A stretch of DNA of 64,000 bases from Corynebacterium mastitidis DSM 44356 (GCF_000375365.1 NZ_AQXB01000004.1:1-64000); one strand, 5' to 3'. Positions 25,220-34,552 are shown, counted from the first letter of the stretch. The notes: generated from the sequence alone by a model not told the origin. Translations and numbers: made by a program.

Positions 25220-25498
25220 ATGCCACGCAGCCTGAAGAAGGGCCCGTTCGTCGATGAGCACCTCCTCAACAAGGTGGATGCTCAGAACGAGAAGGGCACC
25301 AAGCAGGTCATCAAGACCTGGTCCCGTCGGTCCACCATCCTGCCGGACTTCATCGGCCACACCTTCGCCGTCCACGACGGCCGCAAGCACGTGCCGGTGT
25401 TCATCGACGATTCCATGGTCGGACACAAGCTGGGCGAGTTCGCGCCCACCAAGACCTTCAAGGGTCACGTCAAGGACGACAAGAAGGGACGTCGATAA
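25220..25498 (+). CDS. rpsS: 30S ribosomal protein S19
   Basis: 92 residues in the 30S head. It starts [15 protein letters not shown] and has [21 protein letters not shown] strong AGAGGAGG precedes the ATG. rplV follows after three bases. Confidence 0.97.
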   Translation: MPRSLKKGPFVDEHLLNKVDAQNEKGTKQVIKTWSRRSTILPDFIGHTFAVHDGRKHVPVFIDDSMVGHKLGEFAPTKTFKGHVKDDKKGRR

Positions 25499-25501
25499 GC
25501 G

Positions 25502-25864
25502 ATGAGTGAGACCATCACCTCCGCACGCGCCACCGCGCGCTACGTTCGCGTCACTCCGATGAAGGCTCGCCGCGTGATCGACCTCGTTCGCGGCAAGTCC
25601 GTGTCCGAGGCCCTGGCCATTCTTAAGTACGCCCCGCAGGGCGCGGCCAAGCCGGTGGCCAAGGTCGTGGCCTCGGCCGCAGCGAACGCTGAGAACAACT
25701 TTGGTCTGGACCCGCGCACGCTGGTGATCTCCGAGGCTTACGCCGACGAGGGCCCCACCATGCGTCGCTTCCAGCCGCGCGCCCAGGGTCGCGCCTACCA
25801 GATCCGCAAGCGCACCAGCCACATCACCGTGGTTGTCGAGAGCCAGAAGGAAGGGGCCAAGTAG
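25502..25864 (+). CDS. rplV: 50S ribosomal protein L22
   Basis: 120 residues, its beta-hairpin lines the exit tunnel. The hairpin segment [19 protein letters not shown] is normal, as is the [17 protein letters not shown] helix. Its stop codon shares one base with the rpsC GTG start. Confidence 0.97.
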   Translation: MSETITSARATARYVRVTPMKARRVIDLVRGKSVSEALAILKYAPQGAAKPVAKVVASAAANAENNFGLDPRTLVISEAYADEGPTMRRFQPRAQGRAYQIRKRTSHITVVVESQKEGAK

Positions 25865-26610
25865 TGGGCCAGAAGATTCACCCCCACGGCCTCCGGCTGG
25901 GAATCACTTCCGATTGGAAGTCCCACTGGTACGCCGACAAGCAGTACAAGGACTACGTCGCCGAGGACATCAAGATCCGCGAGTTCCTGTCTAAGGGAAT
26001 CGAGCGCGCCGGCATCGCCGACGTCGTGATCGAGCGCACCCGCGACCGCGTCCGCGTGGACATCCACACCGCCCGCCCGGGCATCGTCATCGGCCGTCGC
26101 GGCTCCGAGGCCGACCGCATCCGGCGGTCCCTGGAGAAGCTCACCGGCAAGCAGGTGGCCCTCAACATCCTTGAGGTCAAGAACGTTGACGCCAACGCCC
26201 AGCTCGTGGCGCAGAACGTGGCGGATCAGCTTGCCAACCGCGTGGCCTTCCGCCGCGCGATGCGCAAGGCCATCCAGTCCGCCATGCGTCAGCCCCAGGT
26301 CAAGGGTATCAAGGTGCAGTGCTCCGGCCGTCTCGGCGGCGCCGAGATGTCCCGCACCGAGCGCTACCACGAGGGCCGCGTTCCGCTGCACACGCTGCGC
26401 GCGGAGATCGAGTACGGCGTGCACGAGGCGCACACCACCTTCGGCCGCATCGGCGTGAAGGTCTGGATCTACAAGGGCGACGTGGTCGGCGGGCGCCGCG
26501 AGAGCGAGCTGAACGCACCGTCCGAGCGTCGCGGCCGTGGTGACCGCGCCGGTCGTCCGCGCCGCGGCGGCCAGCGCCGTAACCGCGCTGAGAAGAAGCA
26601 GGAGGGCTAA
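25864..26610 (+). CDS. rpsC: 30S ribosomal protein S3
   Basis: 248 residues, mRNA-entry protein with helicase role. The type II KH domain shows [17 protein letters not shown]. The C-terminal domain carries [19 protein letters not shown] basic 30-residue tail rich in Arg/Gly ends the protein. GTG start overlapping the rplV stop by one base. Confidence 0.98.
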   Translation: MGQKIHPHGLRLGITSDWKSHWYADKQYKDYVAEDIKIREFLSKGIERAGIADVVIERTRDRVRVDIHTARPGIVIGRRGSEADRIRRSLEKLTGKQVALNILEVKNVDANAQLVAQNVADQLANRVAFRRAMRKAIQSAMRQPQVKGIKVQCSGRLGGAEMSRTERYHEGRVPLHTLRAEIEYGVHEAHTTFGRIGVKVWIYKGDVVGGRRESELNAPSERRGRGDRAGRPRRGGQRRNRAEKKQEG

Positions 26611-26615
26611 ACGCA

Positions 26616-27032
26616 ATGCTTATTCCTAAGCGCGTGAAGTACCGTCGCCAGCACCGCCCCACGCGTCGCGGTGTGTCCAAGGGCGGCAACCGCATCAACT
26701 TCGGTGACTACGCCATCCAGGCCCTCGAGCCGGCGTACATCACCAACCGCCAGATCGAGGCGGCGCGTATCGCCATCAACCGCCACGTCAAGCGCGGCGG
26801 CAAGGTCTGGATCAACATCTTCCCGGACCGCCCGCTGACCCAGAAGCCGCTCGGCGTGCGTATGGGTTCCGGTAAGGGCCCCGTTGAGAAGTGGGTGGCT
26901 AACGTCAAGCCGGGCCGCGTTCTCTTCGAGATGAGCTACCCGGACAAGGCCACCGCCGTGGAGGCGCTGCGCCGTGCCGGTCAGAAGCTGCCCTGCAAGG
27001 TTCGCATCATCTCTAAGGAGGACCAGTTCTAA
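26616..27032 (+). CDS. rplP: 50S ribosomal protein L16
   Basis: 138 residues, positions A- and P-site tRNAs. It has [15 protein letters not shown] and [19 protein letters not shown]. The stop overlaps the rpmC ATG by one base (TAATG). Confidence 0.98.
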   Translation: MLIPKRVKYRRQHRPTRRGVSKGGNRINFGDYAIQALEPAYITNRQIEAARIAINRHVKRGGKVWINIFPDRPLTQKPLGVRMGSGKGPVEKWVANVKPGRVLFEMSYPDKATAVEALRRAGQKLPCKVRIISKEDQF

Positions 27033-27262
27033 TGGCTACCGGTACCCCCGCACACGAGTTCCGCGAGCTTTCCGTGGAGGAACTTGAGACCCGTCTGGCC
27101 GAGTCCAAGGAGGAGCTGTTCAACCTGCGCTTCCAGATGGCTACCGGCCAGTTGACCAACAACCGCCGGCTGCGGACGGTCAAGCGCGACATCGCCCGCA
27201 TCTATACCGTCATCCGCGAGCGCGAGCTTGGCCTGTCCGTCGTCCCGGGAGCTGAGGCTTAA
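27032..27262 (+). CDS. rpmC: 50S ribosomal protein L29
   Basis: 76 residues, two-helix protein beside the tunnel exit. The motif [18 protein letters not shown] followed by [15 protein letters not shown] defines the family. Two bases separate it from rpsQ. Confidence 0.96.
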   Translation: MATGTPAHEFRELSVEELETRLAESKEELFNLRFQMATGQLTNNRRLRTVKRDIARIYTVIRERELGLSVVPGAEA

Positions 27263-27264
27263 TT

Positions 27265-27543
27265 ATGAGTGAGGCAAACGTGACCAAGAAGGAAAAGGGC
27301 GCGCAGAAGGTCCGCACCGGCTACGTGGTTTCTGACAAGATGCAGAAGACCATCGTGGTGGAGCTCGAGGACCGCAAGCGCCACGCCCTGTACGGCAAGA
27401 TCATGCGCACCAACTCCAAGGTGAAGGTGCACGATGAGAACGAGGACGCCGGCGTGGGCGACCTCGTGCGCATCGCGGAGACGCGACCGCTGTCCAAGGA
27501 CAAGCACTTCCGCCTCGTGGAGATCATCGAGAAGGCCAAGTAG
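27265..27543 (+). CDS. rpsQ: 30S ribosomal protein S17
   Basis: 92 residues, OB-fold early assembly protein. The core [20 protein letters not shown], a [16 protein letters not shown] strand and [12 protein letters not shown]-like end (here [16 protein letters not shown]) are clear. Last gene of the S10 unit, followed by a strong terminator, so rplN further on needs its own promoter. Confidence 0.97.
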   Translation: MSEANVTKKEKGAQKVRTGYVVSDKMQKTIVVELEDRKRHALYGKIMRTNSKVKVHDENEDAGVGDLVRIAETRPLSKDKHFRLVEIIEKAK

Positions 27544-27575
27544 GCCAGCTCGGGTTCTTCGGGTAGAAGAATGTT

Positions 27576-27624
27576 AAGGCCCCTCCCGGCCGATTAAGGC
27601 AGGGAGGGGCCTTGCTCCTTTTTT
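27576..27624 (+). terminator. S10-operon terminator
   Basis: AAGGCCCCTCCC (27576-27587) and GGGAGGGGCCTT (27602-27613) form a perfect 12-bp stem, followed by a T-rich tract (27616-27624) ending in six T. Confidence 0.9.
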
Positions 27625-27693
27625 AGCCCGGGTCTTGGGGAGGAGAGGGGCGTTGAGAGGCGCGGCGGAGCCTTGCATCGGGCGCAGGCTTCC

Positions 27694-27766
27694 GGGCGCT
27701 GTGGCGGGGCGCTGTGGCGGGGCGCTGTGGCGGGGCGCTGTGGCGGGGCGCTGTGGCGGGGCGCTG
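27694..27766. repeat. 13-bp tandem repeat, 5.6 copies
   Basis: Unit GGGCGCTGTGGCG repeats without mismatch at 27694, 27707, 27720, 27733 and 27746, with a partial copy at 27759-27766. It is non-coding, lying between the S10 terminator and the promoter of the secreted-protein operon. Such perfect short arrays are prone to copy-number change by slippage. Confidence 0.9.
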
Positions 27767-27966
27767 GGGAGGTGAGGCGGGGTGGGGCACAGGGGAGGGG
27801 TGTAACGGGTGTGAACGAAAGTATCTTTTATGTGGATCGGGCGGGGCCGCGATGTGGGTAAACGGCGGGGAAACGCGCAGCATGCGGTCCGTTTATCCGA
27901 AAGTGCCACTATGTATTTTTGCGCGTGTGAGAAAAACTACGCTACCCCTGTGAACTTTCTCCCCTA

Positions 27967-27994
27967 TTAAAGATGTGTTTTAGGGTTTTATACT
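27967..27994 (+). promoter_or_regulatory. Promoter of the secreted-paralog operon
   Basis: TTAAAG (27967-27972), 16-base spacer, TATACT (27989-27994), inside an AT-rich island (about 27930-28010) that contrasts with the GC-rich surroundings. The leader to the first ATG is about 130 bases. Confidence 0.5.
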
Positions 27995-28131
27995 GCACCC
28001 GTAAGTTCTTTGCAGGCAGTTCCAAGGTGCGATGTTGACGCGAAAGGCCGACGTGGGAGGCCGAAGGCGGCGGCGCACACCGGGCGAACCCCTGCTTTTC
28101 TCGCCCGTAACACTGAAAGAAAGGCCACGTC

Positions 28132-28677
28132 ATGCGCTCTAAGATCATCTCCACCCTGGCCGCCACGGCCCTCACCGCCGGCGTGATCGCCGGTGCCCCC
28201 GCCGCCTCGGCCGCCCAGAAGGTCGTGCCGGGCAAGGTGGGCGAGTCCTGCTCCATTGAGGGGCAGCGCGGGCAGTCCCTGAAGATCACCTCCAGCAGCT
28301 TCGAGGTGGAGGGCACGGCCACCGTGGCCAACTACAACGACGAGAACCTGCCGCTGACGCAGACCCTCAAGGAGGGCAAGACCAAGTCCTGGAACGTGGG
28401 CGGCTCCATCGACTTCGACCTGCTCAAGCTCTTCCACGTGACCTTCAACGCGGGATACCAGTCCTCCCAGACCTGGGAGGTGGGCCAGACGCTCGGCCCG
28501 TACCCGGTCAAGCCTGGCTACACCGGCGTGCTGGAGTACGGCTTCCTCAACCAGACCTTCGAGGGCACCCACATCCGCTGCTCCGGCGGCACCTGGGTCA
28601 ACGAGGGCCGCCCCTTCCACGGCACCATCCCCAAGGAGCGCCACGTCAAGGTGTCCATGCGCTCCAACGACGCCTAA
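28132..28677 (+). CDS. Secreted protein of unknown function, paralog 1
   Basis: 181 residues. A Sec signal peptide (basic MRSK, hydrophobic 5-24, AxA cleavage after A27) gives a 154-residue mature protein that is strand-rich with alternating polar and hydrophobic residues. A polar Ser/Thr/Lys stretch (PLTQTLKEGKTKSWNVGG) precedes a SQTWEVGQTLGPYPVKPG strand-turn and VLEYGF. C40 and C150 are the only cysteines and are placed as in the two following paralogs. The end has a RHVKV strand. I do not recognise a named family. The layout loosely recalls aerolysin/ETX-MTX2 beta-pore proteins, which is a guess. AAAGG precedes the ATG. Confidence 0.7.
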   Translation: MRSKIISTLAATALTAGVIAGAPAASAAQKVVPGKVGESCSIEGQRGQSLKITSSSFEVEGTATVANYNDENLPLTQTLKEGKTKSWNVGGSIDFDLLKLFHVTFNAGYQSSQTWEVGQTLGPYPVKPGYTGVLEYGFLNQTFEGTHIRCSGGTWVNEGRPFHGTIPKERHVKVSMRSNDA

Positions 28678-28716
28678 TCGCCCCGGCGAGCACGCGGGAG
28701 TAGGGAGAACACGGAG

Positions 28717-29394
28717 ATGAAGAAGAAGCTGATCACGGCGGCCTGTGGCCTGGGCGTGGCCTTAAGCACCATGTGCGGGGGCACCGCCGCCGCGGCGGAG
28801 AAGATCTCCCCGGATCAAAACGAGCACCGTTCCACCTTTGTGAACACCGATAGCTGCAACCCCGTCACGGACGGCAAGCGCCACCCCTGGGAGCAGTGGA
28901 TCGTGGACGAGTGGGACCGCTACAACGGGACCACCTCGTTTACGAATACGACGGATCGCGAGATCAGCTACTCCCTGGAGGTCACCGAGGGGGTCAACGA
29001 GTCGGTCAAGGCGATGAGCAGCGGCAACACCTGGGACGTGTTCCTCAAGGGACTCAAGAGCCGCTACGGCGTGGTGGAGACCTCCGAGTGGGCGGTGGGC
29101 GACAAGCTGGGCCCCATCAAGGTGAAGCCGGGCGAGACCGTGCGCGCGGACTACGGCGTGCACATGAAGGAGTTCATCGGCCGCGTGCGCACCTGCGACA
29201 AGAAGACGCACCTGTGGCGCACCGAGCCGTACTTTGGCACGTACCACGGCAAGGGGCCGAGCACCCGCTTTGTGGTGTGGCACCGCACCACCGCCGAGGG
29301 CGATTACACCCAGAACTACGTGCCGGTGCAGGACAAGTGGGGCAAGGGCGGCGACGGCGGCCCCGGCTCGCAGACGATTAACGGAAAGGCGTGA
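28717..29394 (+). CDS. Secreted protein of unknown function, paralog 2
   Basis: 225 residues. Signal peptide MKKKLITAACGLGVALS with cleavage near TAAAA (about residue 27). The body repeats the paralog-1 plan: a Thr/Ser-rich strand (TTSFTNTTDREISYSLEVT), SEWAVGDKLGPIKVKPGE, ADYGV, then a cysteine. C47 and C160 form the conserved pair (113 apart), while C10 and C20 lie in the signal peptide. A 35-residue polar, Gly-rich C-terminal extension (ending GSQTINGKA) is not in the other two. It lies 39 bases after paralog 1. Function unknown. Confidence 0.7.
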   Translation: MKKKLITAACGLGVALSTMCGGTAAAAEKISPDQNEHRSTFVNTDSCNPVTDGKRHPWEQWIVDEWDRYNGTTSFTNTTDREISYSLEVTEGVNESVKAMSSGNTWDVFLKGLKSRYGVVETSEWAVGDKLGPIKVKPGETVRADYGVHMKEFIGRVRTCDKKTHLWRTEPYFGTYHGKGPSTRFVVWHRTTAEGDYTQNYVPVQDKWGKGGDGGPGSQTINGKA

Positions 29395-29399
29395 TCCCC

Positions 29400-30008
29400 A
29401 TGCGCGTGGGCAAGACGGTAACGGCGGTGGCCTCTCTGGTGGCCTCGGCGTCGCTGCTGGCGGGCGTGGCCCCGGCGGCGCTGGCCGCCGAGGACTTCTC
29501 CGTGGGGCGCACCCCGGAGAGCTGGGCCCCGGTGCCCCGGCTGAAGGAGAAGGAGCGCGGCCCGGAGCCGGGAAGCCGGTGCGTGCAGCGCGGGCAGGTG
29601 CGCGAGTACGTGGTGCTCAAGGACACGCACTTTGACGTGGAGGGGCAGCAGTCCTCCTTCAACGACACCGACGGCGTGATTCCCCTGCAGCAGACGCTCA
29701 AGGAGACCAAGAAGAAAAAGTGGACGTGGTCCGCCTCCCTCACGGTGAAGCTCACCGACGAGATCAAGAAGAAGTACGACTGGGAGTACAACCGCGAGAT
29801 GTTCTGGTCCCTGGGCCAAAACCTCGGCCCCTACGATCTTCTTCCTGGGGAAAAGGGCACCCTGGCCTGGGGCTTCATCATGGATGACTACACCAGCCAG
29901 CGGGTGCGCTGCGGCTCCTCGATGACGTGGGAGCCGGTGGGGCGGCAGAACTACGGCTCCGCCCCGCGCGAGCGCCACGTGGAGGTGGTGATCAAGAAGG
30001 CCGACTAG
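29400..30008 (+). CDS. Secreted protein of unknown function, paralog 3
   Basis: 202 residues. Signal peptide with hydrophobic 7-26 and ALAA cleavage near residue 30. Shared features are QQTLKETKKKKWTWSASLTV, FWSLGQNLGPYDLLPGEKG, AWGF, R-V-R-C and a final RHVEVVI. C61 and C171 are the only cysteines, 110 residues apart. The middle is strongly Lys-rich (KETKKKKW, DEIKKKYDW). ATG 29400 is preferred to the GTG at 29391 because GGAAAGG (29380-29386) is then correctly spaced. It starts 6 bases after the paralog-2 stop, so the three genes form one operon, closed by a strong terminator. Confidence 0.7.
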   Translation: MRVGKTVTAVASLVASASLLAGVAPAALAAEDFSVGRTPESWAPVPRLKEKERGPEPGSRCVQRGQVREYVVLKDTHFDVEGQQSSFNDTDGVIPLQQTLKETKKKKWTWSASLTVKLTDEIKKKYDWEYNREMFWSLGQNLGPYDLLPGEKGTLAWGFIMDDYTSQRVRCGSSMTWEPVGRQNYGSAPRERHVEVVIKKAD

Positions 30009-30031
30009 CCCGGCGGCCTTCCTTAAGCAAA

Positions 30032-30079
30032 GGCCCTCCCGGAACCGCGCGACGACCGTCTCGCGGTTCCGGGAGGGCC
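30032..30079. terminator. Bidirectional terminator
   Basis: A perfect 18-bp inverted repeat, arms 30032-30049 and 30062-30079 with a 12-base loop, between the convergent paralog-3 and fructokinase genes. The T-runs are weak on both strands, but the stem is the longest in the window. Confidence 0.8.
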
Positions 30080-30109
30080 CTCGTCGCGTCGCGGGGAGGC
30101 CTGCCCGGC

Positions 30110-30994
30110 TTATCCCAGCTCCGCCAGGGTGGGCGGCTGCGCGCCCGCCCGGGAGCAGGTGATCGCCGCCGCGGCGGCGCAGGTCTGAAGCATCTCGCGC
30201 CAGGATTCCTCGCCCAGCCCCGCGACCTCGGCGGGGCCGAGCCCGGCGGCGTCGATAAGCCGCAACAGGGTGCCCATCACGGTATCGCCCGCGCCGATGG
30301 TGTCCACCACGCTCACCCTGGGGGAGGACACGCGCAGCTCCAGGGCGGCGGTGCGCACGCGCAGGCCCTCGCCGCCGCAGGTGGTGACGACCACGGGGGC
30401 GGCGAGCGCGTCCTCCCCGCCGAAGAACTCCACCTCCTCCTCGGAGAGCTTGAGCACGGTGACGTGTGGCAGCAGCGAGAGCAGGAACTCGCGGTGCGCC
30501 TCGGTGGCGAAGGAGGGGCGGATGTTGGGGTCGAGCGCGATGAGCGTGCCTCGGGCGGAGAGGGAGCGCAGCACCTCGGCGTAGCGGCCCGCGCCGGGCT
30601 CCCAGGCCAGCGAGCAGGTGCCGAAGCAGGCGACGTCGGCGGGCGCGGCCTCCGGTGCCACCAGGCGATCCGCGGTGCCCTCGTTGTAGAAGCGGAAGGT
30701 GGCCTGCCCGGAGGCGTCGAGGGCGCTGACCGCCAGGGTGGTGGGCTCCGGGCCGCGCTGCAGGTGCGCGGTGCCCACGCCCTCGGCGCGCAGGCGGTCC
30801 GCGAGGGCCTGGCCGAAGGCGTCGGTGGAGAGGCGGGAGTGGAAGTTCACGGACGCCCCCTGGCGCGCGGCGGCCACGGCGACGTTGTAGGGGCCGCCTC
30901 CGAGGGCGGGGCGCAGGGCGGCGAGCGCCGGGTCGGCGGCGGAATCGGGCTGGGGGACGAGGTCGATGAGCCCCTCGCCGTACACGCTAATCAT
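30110..30994 (-). CDS. scrK: PfkB-family fructokinase
   Basis: 294 residues, probably phosphorylates the fructose released from sucrose-6-phosphate. PfkB signature 1 is GGGPYNVAVAAARQG near residue 32, and signature 2 is VDTIGAGDTVMG near residue 232 with the catalytic aspartate in GAGD. The lid region and ATP-binding LDPNIRPSF are present. AGGAG lies eight bases before the ATG. It is divergent from scrB and ptsS, which supports fructose as substrate, though other PfkB sugars cannot be excluded. Confidence 0.85.
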   Translation of the reverse strand: MISVYGEGLIDLVPQPDSAADPALAALRPALGGGPYNVAVAAARQGASVNFHSRLSTDAFGQALADRLRAEGVGTAHLQRGPEPTTLAVSALDASGQATFRFYNEGTADRLVAPEAAPADVACFGTCSLAWEPGAGRYAEVLRSLSARGTLIALDPNIRPSFATEAHREFLLSLLPHVTVLKLSEEEVEFFGGEDALAAPVVVTTCGGEGLRVRTAALELRVSSPRVSVVDTIGAGDTVMGTLLRLIDAAGLGPAEVAGLGEESWREMLQTCAAAAAITCSRAGAQPPTLAELG

Positions 30995-31038
30995 GGTCGG
31001 GCTCCTGGCTTTTCTCGGGGAACAAGGCTAACGGGAGG

Positions 31039-31096
31039 ATACGGAACCAATATACGGAAGTAATCGGTCAGCAACAGACATATTCTCGGATAGACT
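31039..31096 (+). promoter_or_regulatory. scrB promoter with direct-repeat operator candidate
   Basis: TAGACT (31091-31096) ends seven bases before the scrB ATG, suggesting a leaderless mRNA. ATACGGAA occurs twice, at 31039-31046 and 31052-31059, 13 bases apart, in the 109-base divergent spacer. The repeats could bind a sugar-responsive regulator that controls both directions. Confidence 0.4.
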
Positions 31097-31103
31097 CAGG
31101 GAT

Positions 31104-32504
31104 ATGACGAGTCCACATCTTCGTCCCGCCTATCACATCGCCCCCCGGCGCGGCCGGCTCAACGACCCCAACGGGGTGTTCCTGAGCGACGGCGCGCTGC
31201 ACGTCCACTACCAGTATGACCCGGTGTTCCCCGAGACCCCCAAGCGCACCGGCTGGGGCTACGCGCGGATCCCCACCGGTGGCGAGCGCGCCTGGCGCCC
31301 GCAGGAGGGCCGGAGCGTGCTGGAGCCGGTGGAGCCCTACGACCGCCACGGCTGCTACTCCGGCTGCGCCGTGCCGCTGCCCGGGGGCGGGGTGGAGCTT
31401 TTCTACACCGGGAACCTCAAGGAGGGCGGCCGCCGCGTCCCCTCGCAAAACCGCGTGCGGTTTAGCGGCGAGCCGGGCAACCCGGAGTCCTACCGGCGCG
31501 ACCCCGCCAACCCGCTGATCGACGGCCCCGCCCCGGGATACACCGGGCACTACCGCGACCCCCACATCACCCCCCACCCCGAGCGCGAGGGCGCCTGGCG
31601 GATGATCCTGGGCGCCCAGCGCGCCGACGCCACCGGCACCGCCGTGCTCTATGCCTCCGATGACCTGCGCTCCTGGGACCTCGAGGGCGAGCTGAGCTGC
31701 GTGGTCGCCCCTGGCGCCCGCGAGGGCGAGAGCCCCCTGATGATCCCCGAGGGCTACATGTGGGAGTGCCCGAACCTGCTGCGCATGGTGGATCAGGAGG
31801 ACGGCCGGGAGTACGACGTCCTGGTGATCTGCCCCCAGGGCCTCGACGAGGTCGAGGAGATGCTGCCGGAAAACCCCGACGTCTTTCTCACCCACCTGGC
31901 GGACCCCGACCGCTGTGGCTACCTGGTGGGGCACCTGCGCGGCACCACCCTGGAGGTTACCCGGGGCTTTAGCGAGCTGGACTACGGCCACGAGTTCTAC
32001 GCGCCGCAGCTCATCGCCGCCCCGGGGAGTACCGGGGGAGAGGCGATCATGCTCGCCTGGATGGGCATGCCCGGCCGGGACGACACCCCCACCGCCCGCG
32101 ACGGCTGGGTGCACATGCTCACCGTGCCGCGCCGGGTGACCCTGCGCGGCGGGCGCCTCTACCAGGAGCCGCTGGCGCCGCAGGGGGCCGCGTGGACCAC
32201 CCGCCTGGGCGACCGCGACGCGCGGATCGCCCTGCGCGACGCCACCGGCGCCGAGGTGGTGCGGCTGGGCTACGACGCCCAGGCGGGGGCGCTGAGCGTC
32301 AGCCGCCTGGGCGGTGCGGTGCGCGGGCTGGACCGGGGCGACGGCAACGCGGCGGACACCCGCACCTTCCGCGCCGGGCCGGGGGAGCTGACGGTGCTCC
32401 TCGACGGCGCGGCGGTGGAGATCTACGCCGCCGACGGCGCGGCGACCGCCAGCCTGCAGGCCTACCCCGACGGGGACTGGGCGCGGCCCGAGGTTATGAG
32501 CTAA
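31104..32504 (+). CDS. scrB: Sucrose-6-phosphate hydrolase (GH32)
   Basis: 466 residues, hydrolyses the phosphorylated sucrose made by the PTS. The GH32 catalytic set is visible: nucleophile D21 in RLNDPNG, transition-state stabiliser D152 in YRDPH, and acid/base E221 in WECPN. No signal peptide, consistent with an intracellular phosphorylated substrate. The C-terminal 120 residues form the usual beta-sandwich. It lies 34 bases before ptsS, on the same transcript. Confidence 0.92.
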   Translation: MTSPHLRPAYHIAPRRGRLNDPNGVFLSDGALHVHYQYDPVFPETPKRTGWGYARIPTGGERAWRPQEGRSVLEPVEPYDRHGCYSGCAVPLPGGGVELFYTGNLKEGGRRVPSQNRVRFSGEPGNPESYRRDPANPLIDGPAPGYTGHYRDPHITPHPEREGAWRMILGAQRADATGTAVLYASDDLRSWDLEGELSCVVAPGAREGESPLMIPEGYMWECPNLLRMVDQEDGREYDVLVICPQGLDEVEEMLPENPDVFLTHLADPDRCGYLVGHLRGTTLEVTRGFSELDYGHEFYAPQLIAAPGSTGGEAIMLAWMGMPGRDDTPTARDGWVHMLTVPRRVTLRGGRLYQEPLAPQGAAWTTRLGDRDARIALRDATGAEVVRLGYDAQAGALSVSRLGGAVRGLDRGDGNAADTRTFRAGPGELTVLLDGAAVEIYAADGAATASLQAYPDGDWARPEVMS

Positions 32505-32538
32505 CACAACGTTTTCCTGACAATCGAGAGGAACACAC

Positions 32539-34545
32539 ATGGACCACCACAAGGTCGCCGGGCGCGTGCTCAACGCGGTGGGCGGCGAGGACAACATCGT
32601 CGCGGCGGCGCACTGCGCCACCCGCCTGCGCATGGTGCTCAAGGACGAGGGCCGCGTGGACACGGCCGCCCTGGACGAGGACCCCGACCTCAAGGGCACC
32701 TTCAGCTCCGGGGGCATGTTCCAGATCATCGTGGGCCCCGGCGACGTGGACACGGTGTTCGCGGAGCTGGACTCGCTGACCTCCAAGTCCATCGCCGTGA
32801 GCACCGAGGAGCTCAAGGACGTGGCCACCCGGGGCGGCAACTGGTTTACCCGCGCGGTGAAGGCGCTGGCGGACATCTTCGTGCCGCTCATTCCCATCCT
32901 GGTGGGCGGCGGCCTGCTCATGGCCCTGTACAACGTGCTCACCGCCAAGGACACCAGCGACCCCGCGAGCACCGCCCTGGTGGACAGCGTGCCGCAGCTT
33001 CAGGGCTTCGCGGAGCTGGTGAACCTCCTGGCCAGCGCCCCCTTCGCCTTCCTGCCGATCCTGGTGGGCTTCACCGCCACCAAGCGCTTCGGCGGCAACG
33101 AGTTCCTGGGCGCGGGCATGGGCATGGCGATGGTCATGCCCTCCCTGGTCAGCGGCTACGAGGTTGCGGAGACCGTCTCCAACGGCACGATGACGTACTG
33201 GGACGTCTTTGGCCTCCAGGTAGCCCAGGCCGGGTACCAGGGCACGGTGCTGCCGGTGCTGGTGGTCTCCTACCTCCTGGCTACCATCGAGAAGTTCCTG
33301 CACAAGCGGCTCAGCGGCACGGCGGACTTCCTGCTCACCCCGCTGCTCTCGCTGCTTCTCACCGGCTTTGCCACCTTCGTGGCCGTGGGCCCGGCCATGC
33401 GCTGGTTGGGCGACGCCCTCGGGGCCGGGCTCTCCTCCGGCTACGAGTTCGCCGGGCCGGTGGGAGGCTTCCTCTTCGGCCTGGTGTACACGCCCATCGT
33501 GATCACGGGCCTGCACCAGTCCTTCCCACCCTTCGAGATGCAGCTCTGGGCGGAGGGCGGCTCCTTCATCTTCCCCATCGCCTCCATGGCCAACATCGCC
33601 CAGGGCGCGGTCACCCTCGCGGTCTACACGCTCGCGCGCGGCGAAAAGCTCAAGGGGCTCGCCGGTGCCACCGGCGTGTCCTCCCTGTTCGGCATCACCG
33701 AGCCCGCCGTGTTCGGCGTGAACCTGCGCCTGCGCTGGCCGTTCTTCGTGGGCCTGGGCGCGGCCGCGGTGGGCGGCGCCCTCGTGGCGCTGCTCGACGT
33801 CAAGGCCACCGCGCTGGGCGCAGCGGGATTCATCGGCGTGGTCTCCATCCGCCGCAACGACTGGGGCCAGTTCCTGCTCTGCGCTGTGCTCGTGTTTGCG
33901 CTGGCCTTCGCCGCCGCCTGGTTCTACGGCCGCTACCTGGTGCGCCAGCGCGGCTCGATAGACCCGGACGCCGCGGGCGCGGGGGCTGCCGCCGCTCCTG
34001 CGGCGGGGGGAACCGGGGCCGGTGTCGATCCGGCTCCCCGGGCGGCGGAGGGCGCCATCGACCTGGTGGCCCCCCTGACCGGGCGGGCGGTGGCGCTCTC
34101 CGAGGTCAGCGATCCCATGTTTGCGGCGGGCAAGCTCGGCGCGGGCGCCGCGGTGGAGCCGACCGTGGGCGCGCTGTACAGCCCCGTGGACGGCAAGGTC
34201 GTGGTGGCCTTCCCCTCCGGGCACGCCTTCGCGGTGCGCGGCCAGGACGCCGACGGCAAGCCGGTGGACGTGCTCATGCACATCGGCTTTGACACGGTGA
34301 ACCTCAAGGGGCAGCACTTCACCCCGCACAGGGCCAAGGGGGACGAGGTGCGCGCCGGGGATCTGCTCTGCGAGTTCGATATGGCGGCGATCCGCGAGGC
34401 GGGCTACGAGCTGACCACCCCGGTGGTGGTGTCCAACTCCAAGCGCACCGGGGCCGTGAACCCGGCGCTGGCCCTGCCCGCCGAGGTGGAGCACGGGGAC
34501 CGCCTGCTCACCGTGGACCCCCGGGTGGCCGAGAAGCAGGCGTGA
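32539..34545 (+). CDS. ptsS: PTS sucrose/beta-glucoside-type transporter, fused EIIBCA
   Basis: 668 residues. EIIB occupies about 1-85 with the phosphocysteine C26 in [14 protein letters not shown] (about 105-475) has around ten membrane segments. After an Ala/Gly/Pro linker, EIIA (about 510-660) has the phosphohistidine H581 in LMHIGFDTV. Order and length match the sucrose permease family. The adjoining scrB and scrK make sucrose the likely substrate. GAGAGGA precedes the ATG. No clear terminator follows, so read-through into rplN is possible. Confidence 0.92.
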   Translation: MDHHKVAGRVLNAVGGEDNIVAAAHCATRLRMVLKDEGRVDTAALDEDPDLKGTFSSGGMFQIIVGPGDVDTVFAELDSLTSKSIAVSTEELKDVATRGGNWFTRAVKALADIFVPLIPILVGGGLLMALYNVLTAKDTSDPASTALVDSVPQLQGFAELVNLLASAPFAFLPILVGFTATKRFGGNEFLGAGMGMAMVMPSLVSGYEVAETVSNGTMTYWDVFGLQVAQAGYQGTVLPVLVVSYLLATIEKFLHKRLSGTADFLLTPLLSLLLTGFATFVAVGPAMRWLGDALGAGLSSGYEFAGPVGGFLFGLVYTPIVITGLHQSFPPFEMQLWAEGGSFIFPIASMANIAQGAVTLAVYTLARGEKLKGLAGATGVSSLFGITEPAVFGVNLRLRWPFFVGLGAAAVGGALVALLDVKATALGAAGFIGVVSIRRNDWGQFLLCAVLVFALAFAAAWFYGRYLVRQRGSIDPDAAGAGAAAAPAAGGTGAGVDPAPRAAEGAIDLVAPLTGRAVALSEVSDPMFAAGKLGAGAAVEPTVGALYSPVDGKVVVAFPSGHAFAVRGQDADGKPVDVLMHIGFDTVNLKGQHFTPHRAKGDEVRAGDLLCEFDMAAIREAGYELTTPVVVSNSKRTGAVNPALALPAEVEHGDRLLTVDPRVAEKQA

Positions 34546-34552
34546 CGCGGAT

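Noticed and set aside
27694-27766. CRISPR array
   Set aside because: The units are only 13 bases and directly contiguous, with no spacers between them and no cas genes in the window.
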